Under the pieces are notes generated by a model, which saw nothing but the letters and a program-made list of their open reading frames with translations, had not been told where the DNA came from and ran no database searches. This document shows positions 50,320 through 59,525 of a DNA stretch of 64,000 nucleotides, piece by piece (positions within the stretch are counted from its first letter, which is position 1; each line of letters begins with the position of its first letter). A program made the position numbers and the translations under genes. Source of the stretch: Natronomonas halophila (GTDB taxonomy: Archaea; Halobacteriota; Halobacteria; Halobacteriales; Haloarculaceae); assembly GCF_013391085.1 (NCBI RefSeq), contig NZ_CP058334.1:558001-622000 (forward strand), given 5' to 3'.

Positions 50320-51291
50320 ATGTCTGATGAAGACCTTGGTTCAGATCCCGGTCGCAATCTGGTGCGTAGATCGCTTCCCCTTATCATCGCCGTCTCGGCG
50401 ATTGGCGCTTTTCTAATAACAGCTGGGCATACTATTGCTATAGGTCTACCACAACTCAGTTATAACGGCGATTGGGGTGTGGTATCTTCTGGTTTGGTCG
50501 CGCTTGCTACACTCATTTTAGCATTTGTCACATATTCCACTCTTCAGCATACGGAGGAACAAATCCGTCATCTCCAAAGACAAGTCGAATTGCAAGAAAC
50601 CCGTCTGATCAATTATCAAAAAGAAATAGAACGACCCTTAGTCAAAGATGTTCTGCAGCAAGTGCTTCTGCCATCCTTGGAAGGTATCGAGTCTAACCTT
50701 GCCCGGTTGGATTCATCGTCCAACAAAGGTATAGGCTGGAAACAGTCTAACCCCCAAGGAGCGCAATCAACAGAGTTGGACTCTCTTGTTGAACTCGATG
50801 AAGTCGATCCAGTCCTCATTGACTGGCTTCGCGACAATTATCCAAGCTTGATTGATTCCATAGAAGCATATCAAGAGAAGAAGGTTGACTTTGAAGATAC
50901 AATGGATACCGTTGCTAGAGAGATCGAGGTGCCCATTAGGAAGGAGTTTCAAACCGGACGATTCGACCCCCTTTTACAGGAAGAAGAAGATGACATTCCG
51001 AGCGCGGTGGACGAGGTTGAGTGGTTGATCAGAAAAGCAATTAATCAAAAATCGTGGTCGAACCCAAAAGGTGGGATGATTCATCCTGAAAAAACTCTTG
51101 TTGGAGCCTCCGGGGGTAACATCCGCGGCCTATTTAGACGAGAGAATTACGGGAGGGAGGAAACTGCTGAAAGATATCAAGAGAGCATGAAGGAATTAAC
51201 CGCAGCGAGCGAGGAATTAAAAGAAGAAGTCTCGGAGGTCATTCAGGAGGTCCAAAATGAATACAATATTCCGCCAAACGAATTTGACTAA
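50320..51291 (+). CDS. Membrane-anchored coiled-coil protein, 323 aa (AT-rich cargo)
   Basis: Two N-terminal transmembrane helices (SLPLIIAVSAIGAFLITAGH and VVSSGLVALATLILAFVTYS) are followed directly by a coiled coil (TLQHTEEQIRHLQRQVELQE) and a polar helical cytoplasmic region ending in another charged helix. The codon use is much more AT-rich than the operon to the left. The family is not recognised. Proteins of this shape occur among accessory and abortive-infection-type genes, but nothing here proves such a role. Confidence 0.6.
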   Translation: MSDEDLGSDPGRNLVRRSLPLIIAVSAIGAFLITAGHTIAIGLPQLSYNGDWGVVSSGLVALATLILAFVTYSTLQHTEEQIRHLQRQVELQETRLINYQKEIERPLVKDVLQQVLLPSLEGIESNLARLDSSSNKGIGWKQSNPQGAQSTELDSLVELDEVDPVLIDWLRDNYPSLIDSIEAYQEKKVDFEDTMDTVAREIEVPIRKEFQTGRFDPLLQEEEDDIPSAVDEVEWLIRKAINQKSWSNPKGGMIHPEKTLVGASGGNIRGLFRRENYGREETAERYQESMKELTAASEELKEEVSEVIQEVQNEYNIPPNEFD

Positions 51292-51369
51292 CTTTACCGG
51301 GAGATAGGAAATGTTCGACTCTCTCAATAGAATCGCACACTTTTGCCGTTCCGGCACACGCCTCTTTAT

Positions 51370-51993
51370 ATGTCCACTCCCAGCCAATCCGGCCGCTCTA
51401 CGGATTCAAACATTTCGTGGCTCAAGGCCGACCAGGTCGAAGCCATGCGTGATGCCGCACACGAAGGCCGCCACGGCCCCCGCGACGACGCGATCGTCAC
51501 GCTCCTCTACGGCACCGGCCTTCGACGCGGCGAGATCGCACAGGTCGACCGGGACATGCTCGACCTCGAGGAAGAGCAACTCCGCATCCCCAGCGGAATC
51601 CAGAAAGACTACCCGAACGACAACACACCTTCGCCGGCGACGTTCGACCTCGATCCGAGTGGCGACCTCCGAACCGTGCGGACCCACCGTGTTTACCTCT
51701 CCGATCACGATGGTGATGATGCGCTCTTCCCAAGCCAGAAGTCGCCCCGGATGACGGGTAAGGCCATCAACGACGTCGTGAAGCGTCTCGCCGAGCGCGC
51801 CGGCGTTGAACCCTACACCTACGCTGGGCGTGGTTCCGCGAAGGACGTGACCGCCCATACATTACGACACTCTGTCGCTTGGCGGATGCTTCGGTACGAA
51901 GACAGGAATACGCTCTATGACGTTCGGAATCGGTTACGACACTCATCTATCCTAACTACTGAGCGGAAATACGACCACTTCGAGACAATCTAA
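51370..51993 (+). CDS. Tyrosine recombinase / integrase
   Basis: A 207-aa catalytic-domain integrase. Catalytic residues are visible: Arg in LYGTGLRRGEIAQVDRDM, the HxxR box in VTAHTLRHSVAWRML, a second His in RNRLRHSSILTTE, and the nucleophile Tyr in RKYDHFETI at the very C-terminus. The N-terminal core-binding SAM-like domain is absent or very short, so it may need a partner or be a resolvase-type enzyme. It is less AT-rich than its neighbours. Likely the integration enzyme of the element. Confidence 0.88.
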   Translation: MSTPSQSGRSTDSNISWLKADQVEAMRDAAHEGRHGPRDDAIVTLLYGTGLRRGEIAQVDRDMLDLEEEQLRIPSGIQKDYPNDNTPSPATFDLDPSGDLRTVRTHRVYLSDHDGDDALFPSQKSPRMTGKAINDVVKRLAERAGVEPYTYAGRGSAKDVTAHTLRHSVAWRMLRYEDRNTLYDVRNRLRHSSILTTERKYDHFETI

Positions 51994-52043
51994 GTTCTAT
52001 TTCTCGGACAAAACCTAAGGCATCTGCCGTGGGGTGTTGCCCT

Positions 52044-52568
52044 ATGCCTGCTGGTCAGACTGTCGACCACTATGACTGCTTAAAATTCGATGTAGAACCA
52101 GATGTTCATCCAGATCCAGTATATTTTACTGAGCAGTCCCCTGCTTTCCAGGTCCATATCACCAATGACAACTCCAAATATGAGTGGTGGGAGCATAGCG
52201 ACTTCGGCTGGAATATGGTAGTTGACGGCGATGTGGTCAGAAGTGAAAGAGAGATTTTTGGACCATTAGATAACGGAGAATCTACGAAGACTACCATAGA
52301 GCCCGGAGTCCTTGCTTATGAGGGCCACGGTGTCATCGAGATCTATACCGGTAAAGCAGGCCAAAGGAGAGACACTACTCGACGAAATCTCCATTCGAAC
52401 GACGAGCGAAACTGTGACCCAGCTTATTCCTTTAGCGTCTGGGATGAATCTCACTACGAAGCGACCGTGAGACGCCCAAAGCAACTACAAAAAGGGATTA
52501 TATTCACGTCTGCTGTGCTCATCATCTTCGCCTTTATACAACTCGTTTTGGCATCTTCGAGTCTCTAA
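52044..52568 (+). CDS. Protein with C-terminal transmembrane anchor, 174 aa
   Basis: A soluble beta-rich domain (FTEQSPAFQVHITNDNSKYE; GHGVIEIYTGKAGQRRDTTR) that may resemble an immunoglobulin-like fold, followed by one C-terminal helix (GIIFTSAVLIIFAFIQLVLA). No signal peptide, so it is probably tail-anchored facing the cytoplasm. GTG 52029 would add five residues. AT-rich codon use. Function unknown; it separates the integrase from the glycosylation genes. Confidence 0.55.
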   Translation: MPAGQTVDHYDCLKFDVEPDVHPDPVYFTEQSPAFQVHITNDNSKYEWWEHSDFGWNMVVDGDVVRSEREIFGPLDNGESTKTTIEPGVLAYEGHGVIEIYTGKAGQRRDTTRRNLHSNDERNCDPAYSFSVWDESHYEATVRRPKQLQKGIIFTSAVLIIFAFIQLVLASSSL

Positions 52569-52694
52569 TCGGTTCCGTGATTGGGCCATTCCCGGAAACG
52601 GCCAGAACTAAACATTTCCCTCCGATTGGCATACACCAAGTGGGAAACGTCCGACCCGTCAATTGTAAGTAAGTAGTGCTGTATCGCTACCAGT

Positions 52695-53690
52695 ATGGGT
52701 AAAAAGGCAGGAGCGATTATCGAAAATGACTCTTCTGCACGACAATCAACTGCTCTATCGATCGTGCTGCCTGTGTATAATGAATCAGGAAACCTTGAGC
52801 CATTACTGGAGGAACTTAGACAAGCCGCCGAATCAGATAATCTGAGCGATTACCAGCCATACGAAATCATTTTTGTTGATGACCGGAGTACAGATGGGTC
52901 GCGGGATCTCTTGCAAGATATCGCAGATAAACATTCGAATGTTAAGGTGATAGTTCTTAGTCGCAATTTCGGCCAAAGCGCGGCACTAGCAGCTGGAATA
53001 GACTCTGCAAGCGGAAATGTTATTGTGACGATGGATTCTGATATGCAGAATGATCCTGCGGATATCCCTCGGCTGCTCGAAGAACTCGAGAAGGGGTATG
53101 ACTGCGTTAGCGGGTGGCGAAAGGATCGCAAGGATTCAATTTCAAAAACGCTCCCGTCGAAGATTCAAACGTACTTAGCTTGGCTAACTGGCCCTAAGAT
53201 ACACGACTTTGGCTGTACGCTCAAAGCGTATCGGTCTGAGGCAATCAAAGACATTGATTTGCATGGTGAGGGCCATCGGTATATTCCTGCAAGGCTACAT
53301 CATCGAGGCTATCGGGTTTCTGAAATCCCCACGAATCACCGTTCGCGTGGAAGTGGGGAAACAAAATACGGCAATAAGAGACTTGTCAAAGGGTCCCTAG
53401 ACTTGTTGTTCCACGCATTTTGGACAAGATTCTCTTCGCGACCGATTCACCTACTGGGGTCTCTTTCACTCCTTTTCATACTTGCAGGGGTGACGCTGGG
53501 TGTCCATTCTGTATATATAAAATATGTTCACAATATTCCGTTGGAGCCGAAAACGCCGAGATTGATATTGATATCCCTATTAATCTTGTTTGGTGTGCAA
53601 CTGTTCATATTTGGCGTTCTCGCAGAAATGATCACAAAACTCTATTATAAAAGCGAAGAACCATACCGTATTAGCGAGGTCATTGAATGA
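52695..53690 (+). CDS. GtrB-like polyprenyl-phosphate glycosyltransferase (GT2)
   Basis: A 331-aa protein with a GT2 domain (LSIVLPVYNESGNLEPLLEE, then EIIFVDDRSTDGSRDLL, and the DxD region VIVTMDSDMQNDPADIPRLL). HRSRGSGETKYGNKRLVKGS is typical of DPM1/GtrB enzymes. Two C-terminal helices (LGSLSLLFILAGVTLGVHSV and ILISLLILFGVQLFIFGVLA) anchor it in the membrane. It would load a sugar onto a polyprenyl phosphate at the inner face. TAAGTAAG at 52666 is a likely TATA. First gene of a coupled three-gene set. Confidence 0.87.
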   Translation: MGKKAGAIIENDSSARQSTALSIVLPVYNESGNLEPLLEELRQAAESDNLSDYQPYEIIFVDDRSTDGSRDLLQDIADKHSNVKVIVLSRNFGQSAALAAGIDSASGNVIVTMDSDMQNDPADIPRLLEELEKGYDCVSGWRKDRKDSISKTLPSKIQTYLAWLTGPKIHDFGCTLKAYRSEAIKDIDLHGEGHRYIPARLHHRGYRVSEIPTNHRSRGSGETKYGNKRLVKGSLDLLFHAFWTRFSSRPIHLLGSLSLLFILAGVTLGVHSVYIKYVHNIPLEPKTPRLILISLLILFGVQLFIFGVLAEMITKLYYKSEEPYRISEVIE

Positions 53691-54226
53691 GTCGTTATAC
53701 CAGAGATGAATTGGTTGAGATCGACGGCTCCCCGGTCGTTCTCAATCTAGGATGTGGTACCGATCGTCGTGGAGTGGGGATAGACGTTAACTATGATACT
53801 GCCGACATATCCGCAGATCTAAATGAAGGGATTCCTGTTGAGGATGACGCAGTCGACCATATAATTATTGAACATGTTCTGGAACATGTTGAGAATCCTT
53901 CTGAAATCCTGCGTGAAATGTATCGAGCTCTACACTCTAATGGGACAGCAATTATCGAAGTCCCGAATGCAGGCTGGCTTCCTGTTCGGCTCTATCTAAC
54001 GCAAGATATCCACCAATTTTGGGCTCATAAGGATCCGAATAAGGAGGGACATTGGTTAGCACGACGACTGGGTAACACCGATCCGGACAGAACAGCACAT
54101 CTAACACTCTGGAGCAAAGCGTTATTGAGAGACCATCTTGACCGGGTTGGTTTCCAATATGAGTTCGTAAATTCCAAACATTGGTCTCGGAATATCCGAG
54201 CCAAAGTTAGCATTCCCGATGAATGA
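53687..54226 (+). CDS. SAM-dependent methyltransferase (class I)
   Basis: A 179-aa methyltransferase with motif I in VVLNLGCGTDRRGVGIDVNY, an acidic motif II, and VDHIIIEHVLEHVENPSEIL, typical of the Methyltransf_11 group. GTAIIEVPNAGWLPVRLYLT completes the fold. It overlaps the GtrB-like and GtrA-like genes by four bases on either side, so it probably methylates a sugar or its carrier in the same pathway. Confidence 0.82.
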   Translation: MSRYTRDELVEIDGSPVVLNLGCGTDRRGVGIDVNYDTADISADLNEGIPVEDDAVDHIIIEHVLEHVENPSEILREMYRALHSNGTAIIEVPNAGWLPVRLYLTQDIHQFWAHKDPNKEGHWLARRLGNTDPDRTAHLTLWSKALLRDHLDRVGFQYEFVNSKHWSRNIRAKVSIPDE

Positions 54227-54612
54227 TAGTACAGCTCCTTCGATATGGTATCTCCAGCCTCGGAGGTCTAATTTTTAATTTATTATTGCTATCCGCTCTT
54301 GTTGAGATAGCTGATGTAGGCGAAATCCCCGCAGCAGTAGTTTCTGCTGGAATCGCCCTTTTACTCACATTTGCGCTGAACCAGGGCTGGGTATTCAGTC
54401 AATATCAAGCTAAGTCCAAACAAGTACTTGCGAAAAGAGCATCTTTTTATTATATCATTATGATTGGGGGGAAATCTGCAAATATAGTAATCTATTCTGT
54501 TTTATTAAAACTGAATATCTGGTATCCACTTGCGTGGGTAATTGGGAGTGGAATCGTATTCGGAGTGACGTTCCTACTGAACCGGAATATTTGGACCAGA
54601 ACAGCTGACTAA
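54223..54612 (+). CDS. GtrA-family membrane protein
   Basis: A 129-aa four-helix protein of the GtrA family: LLRYGISSLGGLIFNLLLLS at the start, LLLTFALNQGWVFSQYQAKS in the middle (the family's conserved N-W-F region), and VTFLLNRNIWTRTAD at the end. GtrA proteins help flip or present polyprenyl-phosphate sugars. It is the last gene of the plus-strand set and converges, four bases apart, with a GT-C transferase gene. Confidence 0.87.
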   Translation: MIVQLLRYGISSLGGLIFNLLLLSALVEIADVGEIPAAVVSAGIALLLTFALNQGWVFSQYQAKSKQVLAKRASFYYIIMIGGKSANIVIYSVLLKLNIWYPLAWVIGSGIVFGVTFLLNRNIWTRTAD

Positions 54613-54616
54613 ATTT

Positions 54617-56407
54617 TCATCCACAACTTTGAGTGTGGTTCTTGTGTGTGTATATTGTCATACTTCTACCCCCATGTTGTGTAATGTTTTCTGAAGCACA
54701 ATAATTCGTATTTACTGACTGTTCAATCGCCGGCGATACGCTGAAAATTGTCTCTGTCCGCCTCTCTACTATGACGTACTGAGTGTTTCCGGATTTTAAA
54801 TCGTTATTTGTATCCCTAATTATATCTTTGCTTCTACTGGATTCAGGGTCCCATGTCACAGTCCAATATTTTCTCGAAAAGTCGTTGGTAACTCTATGAC
54901 CGGCTTCTAATATATATAATGGCTGCGCGCTGAAACCTTGAGCATCGTCCCCGAACTCCTTATGGAGATCGTTGCCGATGGCGACTGTATCCGTAACGGT
55001 GATTTGATTATCTCCACCTGCCGGTCCCACAACTAAAGGATTAGCCATAGTGAGGGAGATTATGATGGCGCTTACGAGTAAGCAACTCCATGCGATTTTC
55101 TGTACTGTTTCAAATTTAATTTCCCGCAAAATTACCAGGGCTGTAATCCCGGTGATTATAGACAAATAGGGGAATGCATCCTGGAAGTACGTGACAAAAA
55201 TACCTCGGTCCCGTATAGCATAACTTGCGACAATAGCTAGTACCAAGCCAGCTGGGAGAAGCAACTTCGGGTTCCATAAAGGTGTATCTGAGTCTCCATC
55301 AATTTGGGGCGTCAGTAGAACCACAGGAAGCCCAAACCCAACAATTACCGACACTACGGTCGATTCCATGAGCCAACTTGATTCGGTAAACGGCGCGAAG
55401 TGGACAGAAAACGTTGATAAAACAGCACCTAATCCAAGTACTACAAACATAGCTAAAGTTCTCGTATTCCCAAGCCTCCTTCTAAGATATGTGACAGGAT
55501 ATATTAATAATAACAGCAGAACAGGGAGTAAGACAATAGCTGCCCGCATGTATGTGATACGATAGCCAATATTTCTTGCTACTACGACATAGACGAACGA
55601 AAATAAATTTTCAAGAATTCCTGTCTGGCCCTCAGCACCATTACCCGGTGAGACCGGTTCTGAAATTAGTCCAAATAGATGTGTGTTCAAGAGTTGGATA
55701 AAGTGTTCCGTAGAACCTCCGGACCATATCATGTATCCAACCATTACGGTTAGGCCTGTGGAAAGGACAAATAAAGCACCCCGTGAAACCGAGTCAATGA
55801 ACGACTTCCCTTTGATGCCATATCGGTAGTACAACAAAAATACTAGAATGACACCAAAGTGAACGACGACCACCCGACGAACAAAAAACGCGGTTCCAAC
55901 CGCCCCACCGAGTAAAATCGGATCACGTAGTGGAAGGTAATCGTCGTCAAGATGACCAAGCAGCGGTAATAGTCCAGTTAGAACTACTAGTTGTGCTACC
56001 TGTTCCGTCTTCAGCCAAAGCCCATAAACTAGTTCGAAAGGGGCCAAAACGAATACAGCCATGGCCATAATCCCGGCCTCGCGGGAATGGAGTTGGGTTG
56101 TGACAAGGTATATCGCCACTCCGAGAGTGAGGCTTACTAAAGCCATCTGTACTCGCGCAATAACGATTGGACTCAAATCGAGGAGTATAGCGGGCGATAG
56201 GAACGCATGGAAAAGAGGTGATCGGCTAAAATAATCTATAAGCGGAACTTGTCCTTCTAAGAGGAGTTTAGTGTCATATAAATATAAACCTGCATCATAG
56301 TTGACAACAACCAGATTAAAAAAGACGATTCGAAAAATGACACCAAGAGCTAGTATTGTGATAACGGGATGAGAATAGACCCGATCTCGAATAGATTCCA
56401 TATTCAT
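54617..56407 (-). CDS. GT-C type integral membrane glycosyltransferase
   Basis: A 596-aa protein with about eleven helices, then a 130-residue soluble C-terminal domain with two cysteines (NYCASENITQHGG region). The first outer loop has the acidic motif NYDAGLYLYDTKLLLEGQ, in the place of the catalytic Asp of GT39/PMT-like enzymes; SRSPLFHAFLSPAILLDLS follows. It would transfer a sugar from the polyprenyl carrier on the outside of the cell. Starts at 56407 or 56401 fit a minus-strand TATA AGATATATC near 56433; 56440 is less likely. Confidence 0.78.
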   Translation of the reverse strand: MNMESIRDRVYSHPVITILALGVIFRIVFFNLVVVNYDAGLYLYDTKLLLEGQVPLIDYFSRSPLFHAFLSPAILLDLSPIVIARVQMALVSLTLGVAIYLVTTQLHSREAGIMAMAVFVLAPFELVYGLWLKTEQVAQLVVLTGLLPLLGHLDDDYLPLRDPILLGGAVGTAFFVRRVVVVHFGVILVFLLYYRYGIKGKSFIDSVSRGALFVLSTGLTVMVGYMIWSGGSTEHFIQLLNTHLFGLISEPVSPGNGAEGQTGILENLFSFVYVVVARNIGYRITYMRAAIVLLPVLLLLLIYPVTYLRRRLGNTRTLAMFVVLGLGAVLSTFSVHFAPFTESSWLMESTVVSVIVGFGLPVVLLTPQIDGDSDTPLWNPKLLLPAGLVLAIVASYAIRDRGIFVTYFQDAFPYLSIITGITALVILREIKFETVQKIAWSCLLVSAIIISLTMANPLVVGPAGGDNQITVTDTVAIGNDLHKEFGDDAQGFSAQPLYILEAGHRVTNDFSRKYWTVTWDPESSRSKDIIRDTNNDLKSGNTQYVIVERRTETIFSVSPAIEQSVNTNYCASENITQHGGRSMTIYTHKNHTQSCG

Positions 56408-56700
56408 TCTTGTCAAAAAGGTAGGCCGATATATCTTCAAATTATCGAACCTGTGATATCGTCTCTGACGCAGAATTTAAGAGCATTTTAATCAACTCCT
56501 CAATACTGACGAGTTGGTTGAGGGCATTCCAGGTTTGATTGATCCCAATGAGGTCCCGATCTATATTGTGTCGGACTGAGCGGGTAAGTTAATGAATTGA
56601 TTTTGTTATCGATTCGCGCTAACGTTTCAAGCGTCTACAGCCGATGGCATCGTGAGCGTGTCATCGACTGATCGATGTCGTTCGGTTCTCGCCGACGCCT

Positions 56701-57030
56701 TCACACGCTTGAGTGTCTCGGCGTCGGCGCTGGGTACTCCTGATGATTACCCTCGAAATGTTTCGCGATGGCCAGCGCCGTCTGCGGGCCGACGACGTCG
56801 ACGGCGGCCCGCATGATCCGTTCGGTGCCGAGCCGCTGGAGAATCATCACCTCGAAGGCGAGATTCTCCTCGTCGTCGATCTCTGTCGAAGCGTAGAGGT
56901 CTTTCGTAGCCTGCAGCTCCTCCTCGAGAACTTCGTCGATCGTGTCGATCTCATCTGATTGTAATCCTCCTCTGATGGCGTAGCCGGCGAGGAAGCCGGT
57001 TCCGACGCCGATAAGAAAGGGTTCGAGCAT
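56701..57030 (-). CDS. Small membrane-anchored element protein, 109 aa
   Basis: Starts MLEPFLIGVGTGFLAGYAIR, a single N-terminal glycine-rich helix, followed by an acidic helical domain (DEIDTIDEVLEEELQATKDL) and a Pro-rich tail. It is the last gene of the right-hand minus-strand operon, 137 bases after the ATPase. The 260-base AT-rich gap beyond it (56441-56700) holds only a 48-codon open remnant without a start codon (complement 56442-56588). Confidence 0.6.
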   Translation of the reverse strand: MLEPFLIGVGTGFLAGYAIRGGLQSDEIDTIDEVLEEELQATKDLYASTEIDDEENLAFEVMILQRLGTERIMRAAVDVVGPQTALAIAKHFEGNHQEYPAPTPRHSSV

Positions 57031-57167
57031 GGAATATCGAGGTATAGCTGGGCCTCTGAAGGTTTTTCTGGGAGTCAGCCGAGTTCGGTAAACTCACCCC
57101 CTGTCCATTACGCGCGCAGTATAGGTCGTGGAACGTGGCGCGCGGGCGTATGTGATGATGATTTGAT

Positions 57168-59525
57168 TCAGGGAACGATGTCAGACCACGGCGCATTGAG
57201 CGCTTTCTCGCCGACGGGCGTCAGTACGTACCCGCCGAGCTCTTCATCCTTTACGATACAGGCACCGAGGTCCTCGTTCGTACTGGCGTAATTCGCGATG
57301 GTCGTCTCTTTCACAGTACAATGGTCGGCAATCTGGCCATAGGTCCCGACACGATTATCGCGGACTGCACGCAGGACGTCCAGCATGTTCGAGCGCTTGT
57401 CATCGCTGACGTATGCCCATGGCTCGATGACAGTCGGGATATCGTGGTCATCGAGGTTGTTCTTGACGCGTTCTTCCTGGGCTTTCTCGGCGTCCCGAAT
57501 CGTCGTCGTCCGCTCGGCCCGCGGTTGCTCGGTCGGGTACAGCGAGAGGTCGCTCGGAACGGGATACTCTCGCCGCCGTTCAAGCGCCTCTGCCACGACC
57601 TCGGCGTCGATGTCGGCCGGACTGATGTCATCGGGGAAATCATCGTCGATGAGATACCAGTCCGAGTAGTAATCCCGAATCGCGGGTTTCTCGTCGCCGT
57701 CGTGGACTTCGATATCGTTGACTTCGACCCACCACTCCACGTCGTCGAATGTGTAGTGCCACTTGTCGCGTTCCTCTTCGCGAACGCGGGCGCCCCACGC
57801 GATGCCGTATCGATCCAACCAGACTCGGTCTTTATCGGAGAGCCCGCACCGCGCGCCGGCGAACTCAACGGGCCAGCGTTTCCATTTCGGCGTTGCGATG
57901 AGGCCCTGGCCCTTTTTGAAACTCTTAATCTGCTCTTCGAGGCCATCGAGGTCCAGGCCCTCTTTCAGCGTGCTAATCCCTTCGTCCTCGTTCGACAGGA
58001 CGATCTTGTTTCGCATGTTCACGCGGATGGAGCGCTCGACGTCGTTGAGTTTCTGGGTCGACCCAACGAGCATGATACCGCGAGAGCCGCCCTGTGAGGC
58101 GAGTTCGAAAATCGTTTGGGTCGTCGCCTTCCGCTCGGCGCTATACTTGTGATTTCGCGGCTGTGAGGGCGCGACGTTCTTCAACTCCCGAATCTCCAGC
58201 GCAATCCGAGGCACGTTCTTGTTCTCGTCGATCGCCGTCCAGATAAGCTGCATCCACAGGTCCATGATGACGAACTGGAGGGCGCCGTGGCCGTCATCGA
58301 GGAAGTTACAGTTCAGCGCGGCGACGCGCTCCTGGTCTTTCAGCACGGCCTCCATATCGAGGTTCGTCTCGGCATCGGCGTCCTCGATGAGGCCGTCGGC
58401 GGCGTACTGGGCGAGTGTGTTGGCCGCCTGCTGGAGGGTTTCGTCTTCCTCCATCTGATAGGAGATGTCGCGCATCGCCTCTTCGTCACCCAGTTCGTTG
58501 ACGGTGACGGTGGCTTCCTTCTCGCCGGCGAGGTCCTGCAGTTCGTCGACGAGTTGGTCGACCGTTCCAGTGCCGCGGCGCGTCGTTTTCAGCGCCTGCT
58601 TGATCCGGCGTTCGGTTGAGCCGCTGGCCGAGGACTTGCCAGCCAGTCGGAGGATGATCTCGGGCGTCAGTGTATCGACGCCGACGGTGAACAACTCGAA
58701 GTTCCCGGGGAGTCGGTCCGGGAGGCCCGGCATCGCGGGCACGTAGACGCGTGTCTCGTATGCTTTCGGTTCCTGCCCGAGGCGTTTGAGACTCTGCCGA
58801 ATCGGGTCTTCGTCGTTCGGGATGGCGATCATCGGGAGTTCGTTTCGGCCGTCGTCGAGGATGGAGACCCACTTGTAGCCGTGTTGGTCCTTCAGGTTCC
58901 CACAGATGCGGGCGTTCGTCGAGTCCTTGCCCTGGCGTGGACTCGCCGTGGTCAGGATGTGGTCACACGACATGTGCGGGACGGCGGCGCTCATGTACTC
59001 GACGGAGGCTGTCGAATCGCCAGCCATCCGCTTCCGGCCGATGGGGAGAAGGTCCTCTTCTTTGACCAGCGAGCGCATCCCCTTCTTATCGAGATGTTCG
59101 AGCGTGATCGGGGCGTAGTTCGTCCGGTCGCTGGCGCCGGCGATGTAGCCCTGCGCTTTCGCAATTTCATGCAGGACGGCGTGTTCGTCGACAGCGTCGG
59201 GGCGGCGACCACGCGTCCGAAGCCGGTGCATCCGGAGAAAGGCGCTGCGGGCCCACGGTGCGACGTCGCTGCCGCGAAGGACGTCGTCGCGGTCGGGGTC
59301 CAGCCACAGGTACCAGTGGGCTTGCGCGAGCAGTTCCTCGGCATCAGCGTCGCTATCGCCGACCAGCGCGTCTTCGGCGTCGCTGATAAGCGTCCGAACC
59401 TCGGCTTCGACCTCACGATTCTCCTGATAGAGTTGCTCACGAATCCGGTCGCGAAGCCGGTTTTCGGCCGCGGTGGCCGTGTCGGTCCGGTCGCGTTCCT
59501 GAATCGCGTCGAATTGGCTATTCAT
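57168..59525 (-). CDS. VirD4/HerA-type ATPase with C-terminal winged helix, 785 aa
   Basis: A soluble ATPase. The P-loop region is HILTTASPRQGKDSTNARIC, where the residue after GK is Asp and the Ser is one place later, an unusual Walker A. WVSILDDGRNELPMIAI follows, like the DxxxE strand of VirD4 coupling proteins. RIALEIRELKNVAPSQ is in the Walker B position, and IMLVGSTQKLNDVERSIRVN carries the family STQ motif. The last 70 residues form a winged helix (GTYGQIADHCTVKETTIANY). It probably moves DNA through the membrane complex encoded upstream. Confidence 0.75.
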   Translation of the reverse strand: MNSQFDAIQERDRTDTATAAENRLRDRIREQLYQENREVEAEVRTLISDAEDALVGDSDADAEELLAQAHWYLWLDPDRDDVLRGSDVAPWARSAFLRMHRLRTRGRRPDAVDEHAVLHEIAKAQGYIAGASDRTNYAPITLEHLDKKGMRSLVKEEDLLPIGRKRMAGDSTASVEYMSAAVPHMSCDHILTTASPRQGKDSTNARICGNLKDQHGYKWVSILDDGRNELPMIAIPNDEDPIRQSLKRLGQEPKAYETRVYVPAMPGLPDRLPGNFELFTVGVDTLTPEIILRLAGKSSASGSTERRIKQALKTTRRGTGTVDQLVDELQDLAGEKEATVTVNELGDEEAMRDISYQMEEDETLQQAANTLAQYAADGLIEDADAETNLDMEAVLKDQERVAALNCNFLDDGHGALQFVIMDLWMQLIWTAIDENKNVPRIALEIRELKNVAPSQPRNHKYSAERKATTQTIFELASQGGSRGIMLVGSTQKLNDVERSIRVNMRNKIVLSNEDEGISTLKEGLDLDGLEEQIKSFKKGQGLIATPKWKRWPVEFAGARCGLSDKDRVWLDRYGIAWGARVREEERDKWHYTFDDVEWWVEVNDIEVHDGDEKPAIRDYYSDWYLIDDDFPDDISPADIDAEVVAEALERRREYPVPSDLSLYPTEQPRAERTTTIRDAEKAQEERVKNNLDDHDIPTVIEPWAYVSDDKRSNMLDVLRAVRDNRVGTYGQIADHCTVKETTIANYASTNEDLGACIVKDEELGGYVLTPVGEKALNAPWSDIVP

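Noticed and set aside
56442-56588. 48-codon minus-strand open segment ending SASETISQVR
   Set aside because: It looks helical and may be the tail of a decayed gene, but it has no start codon and no recognised family, so I do not call it a gene.
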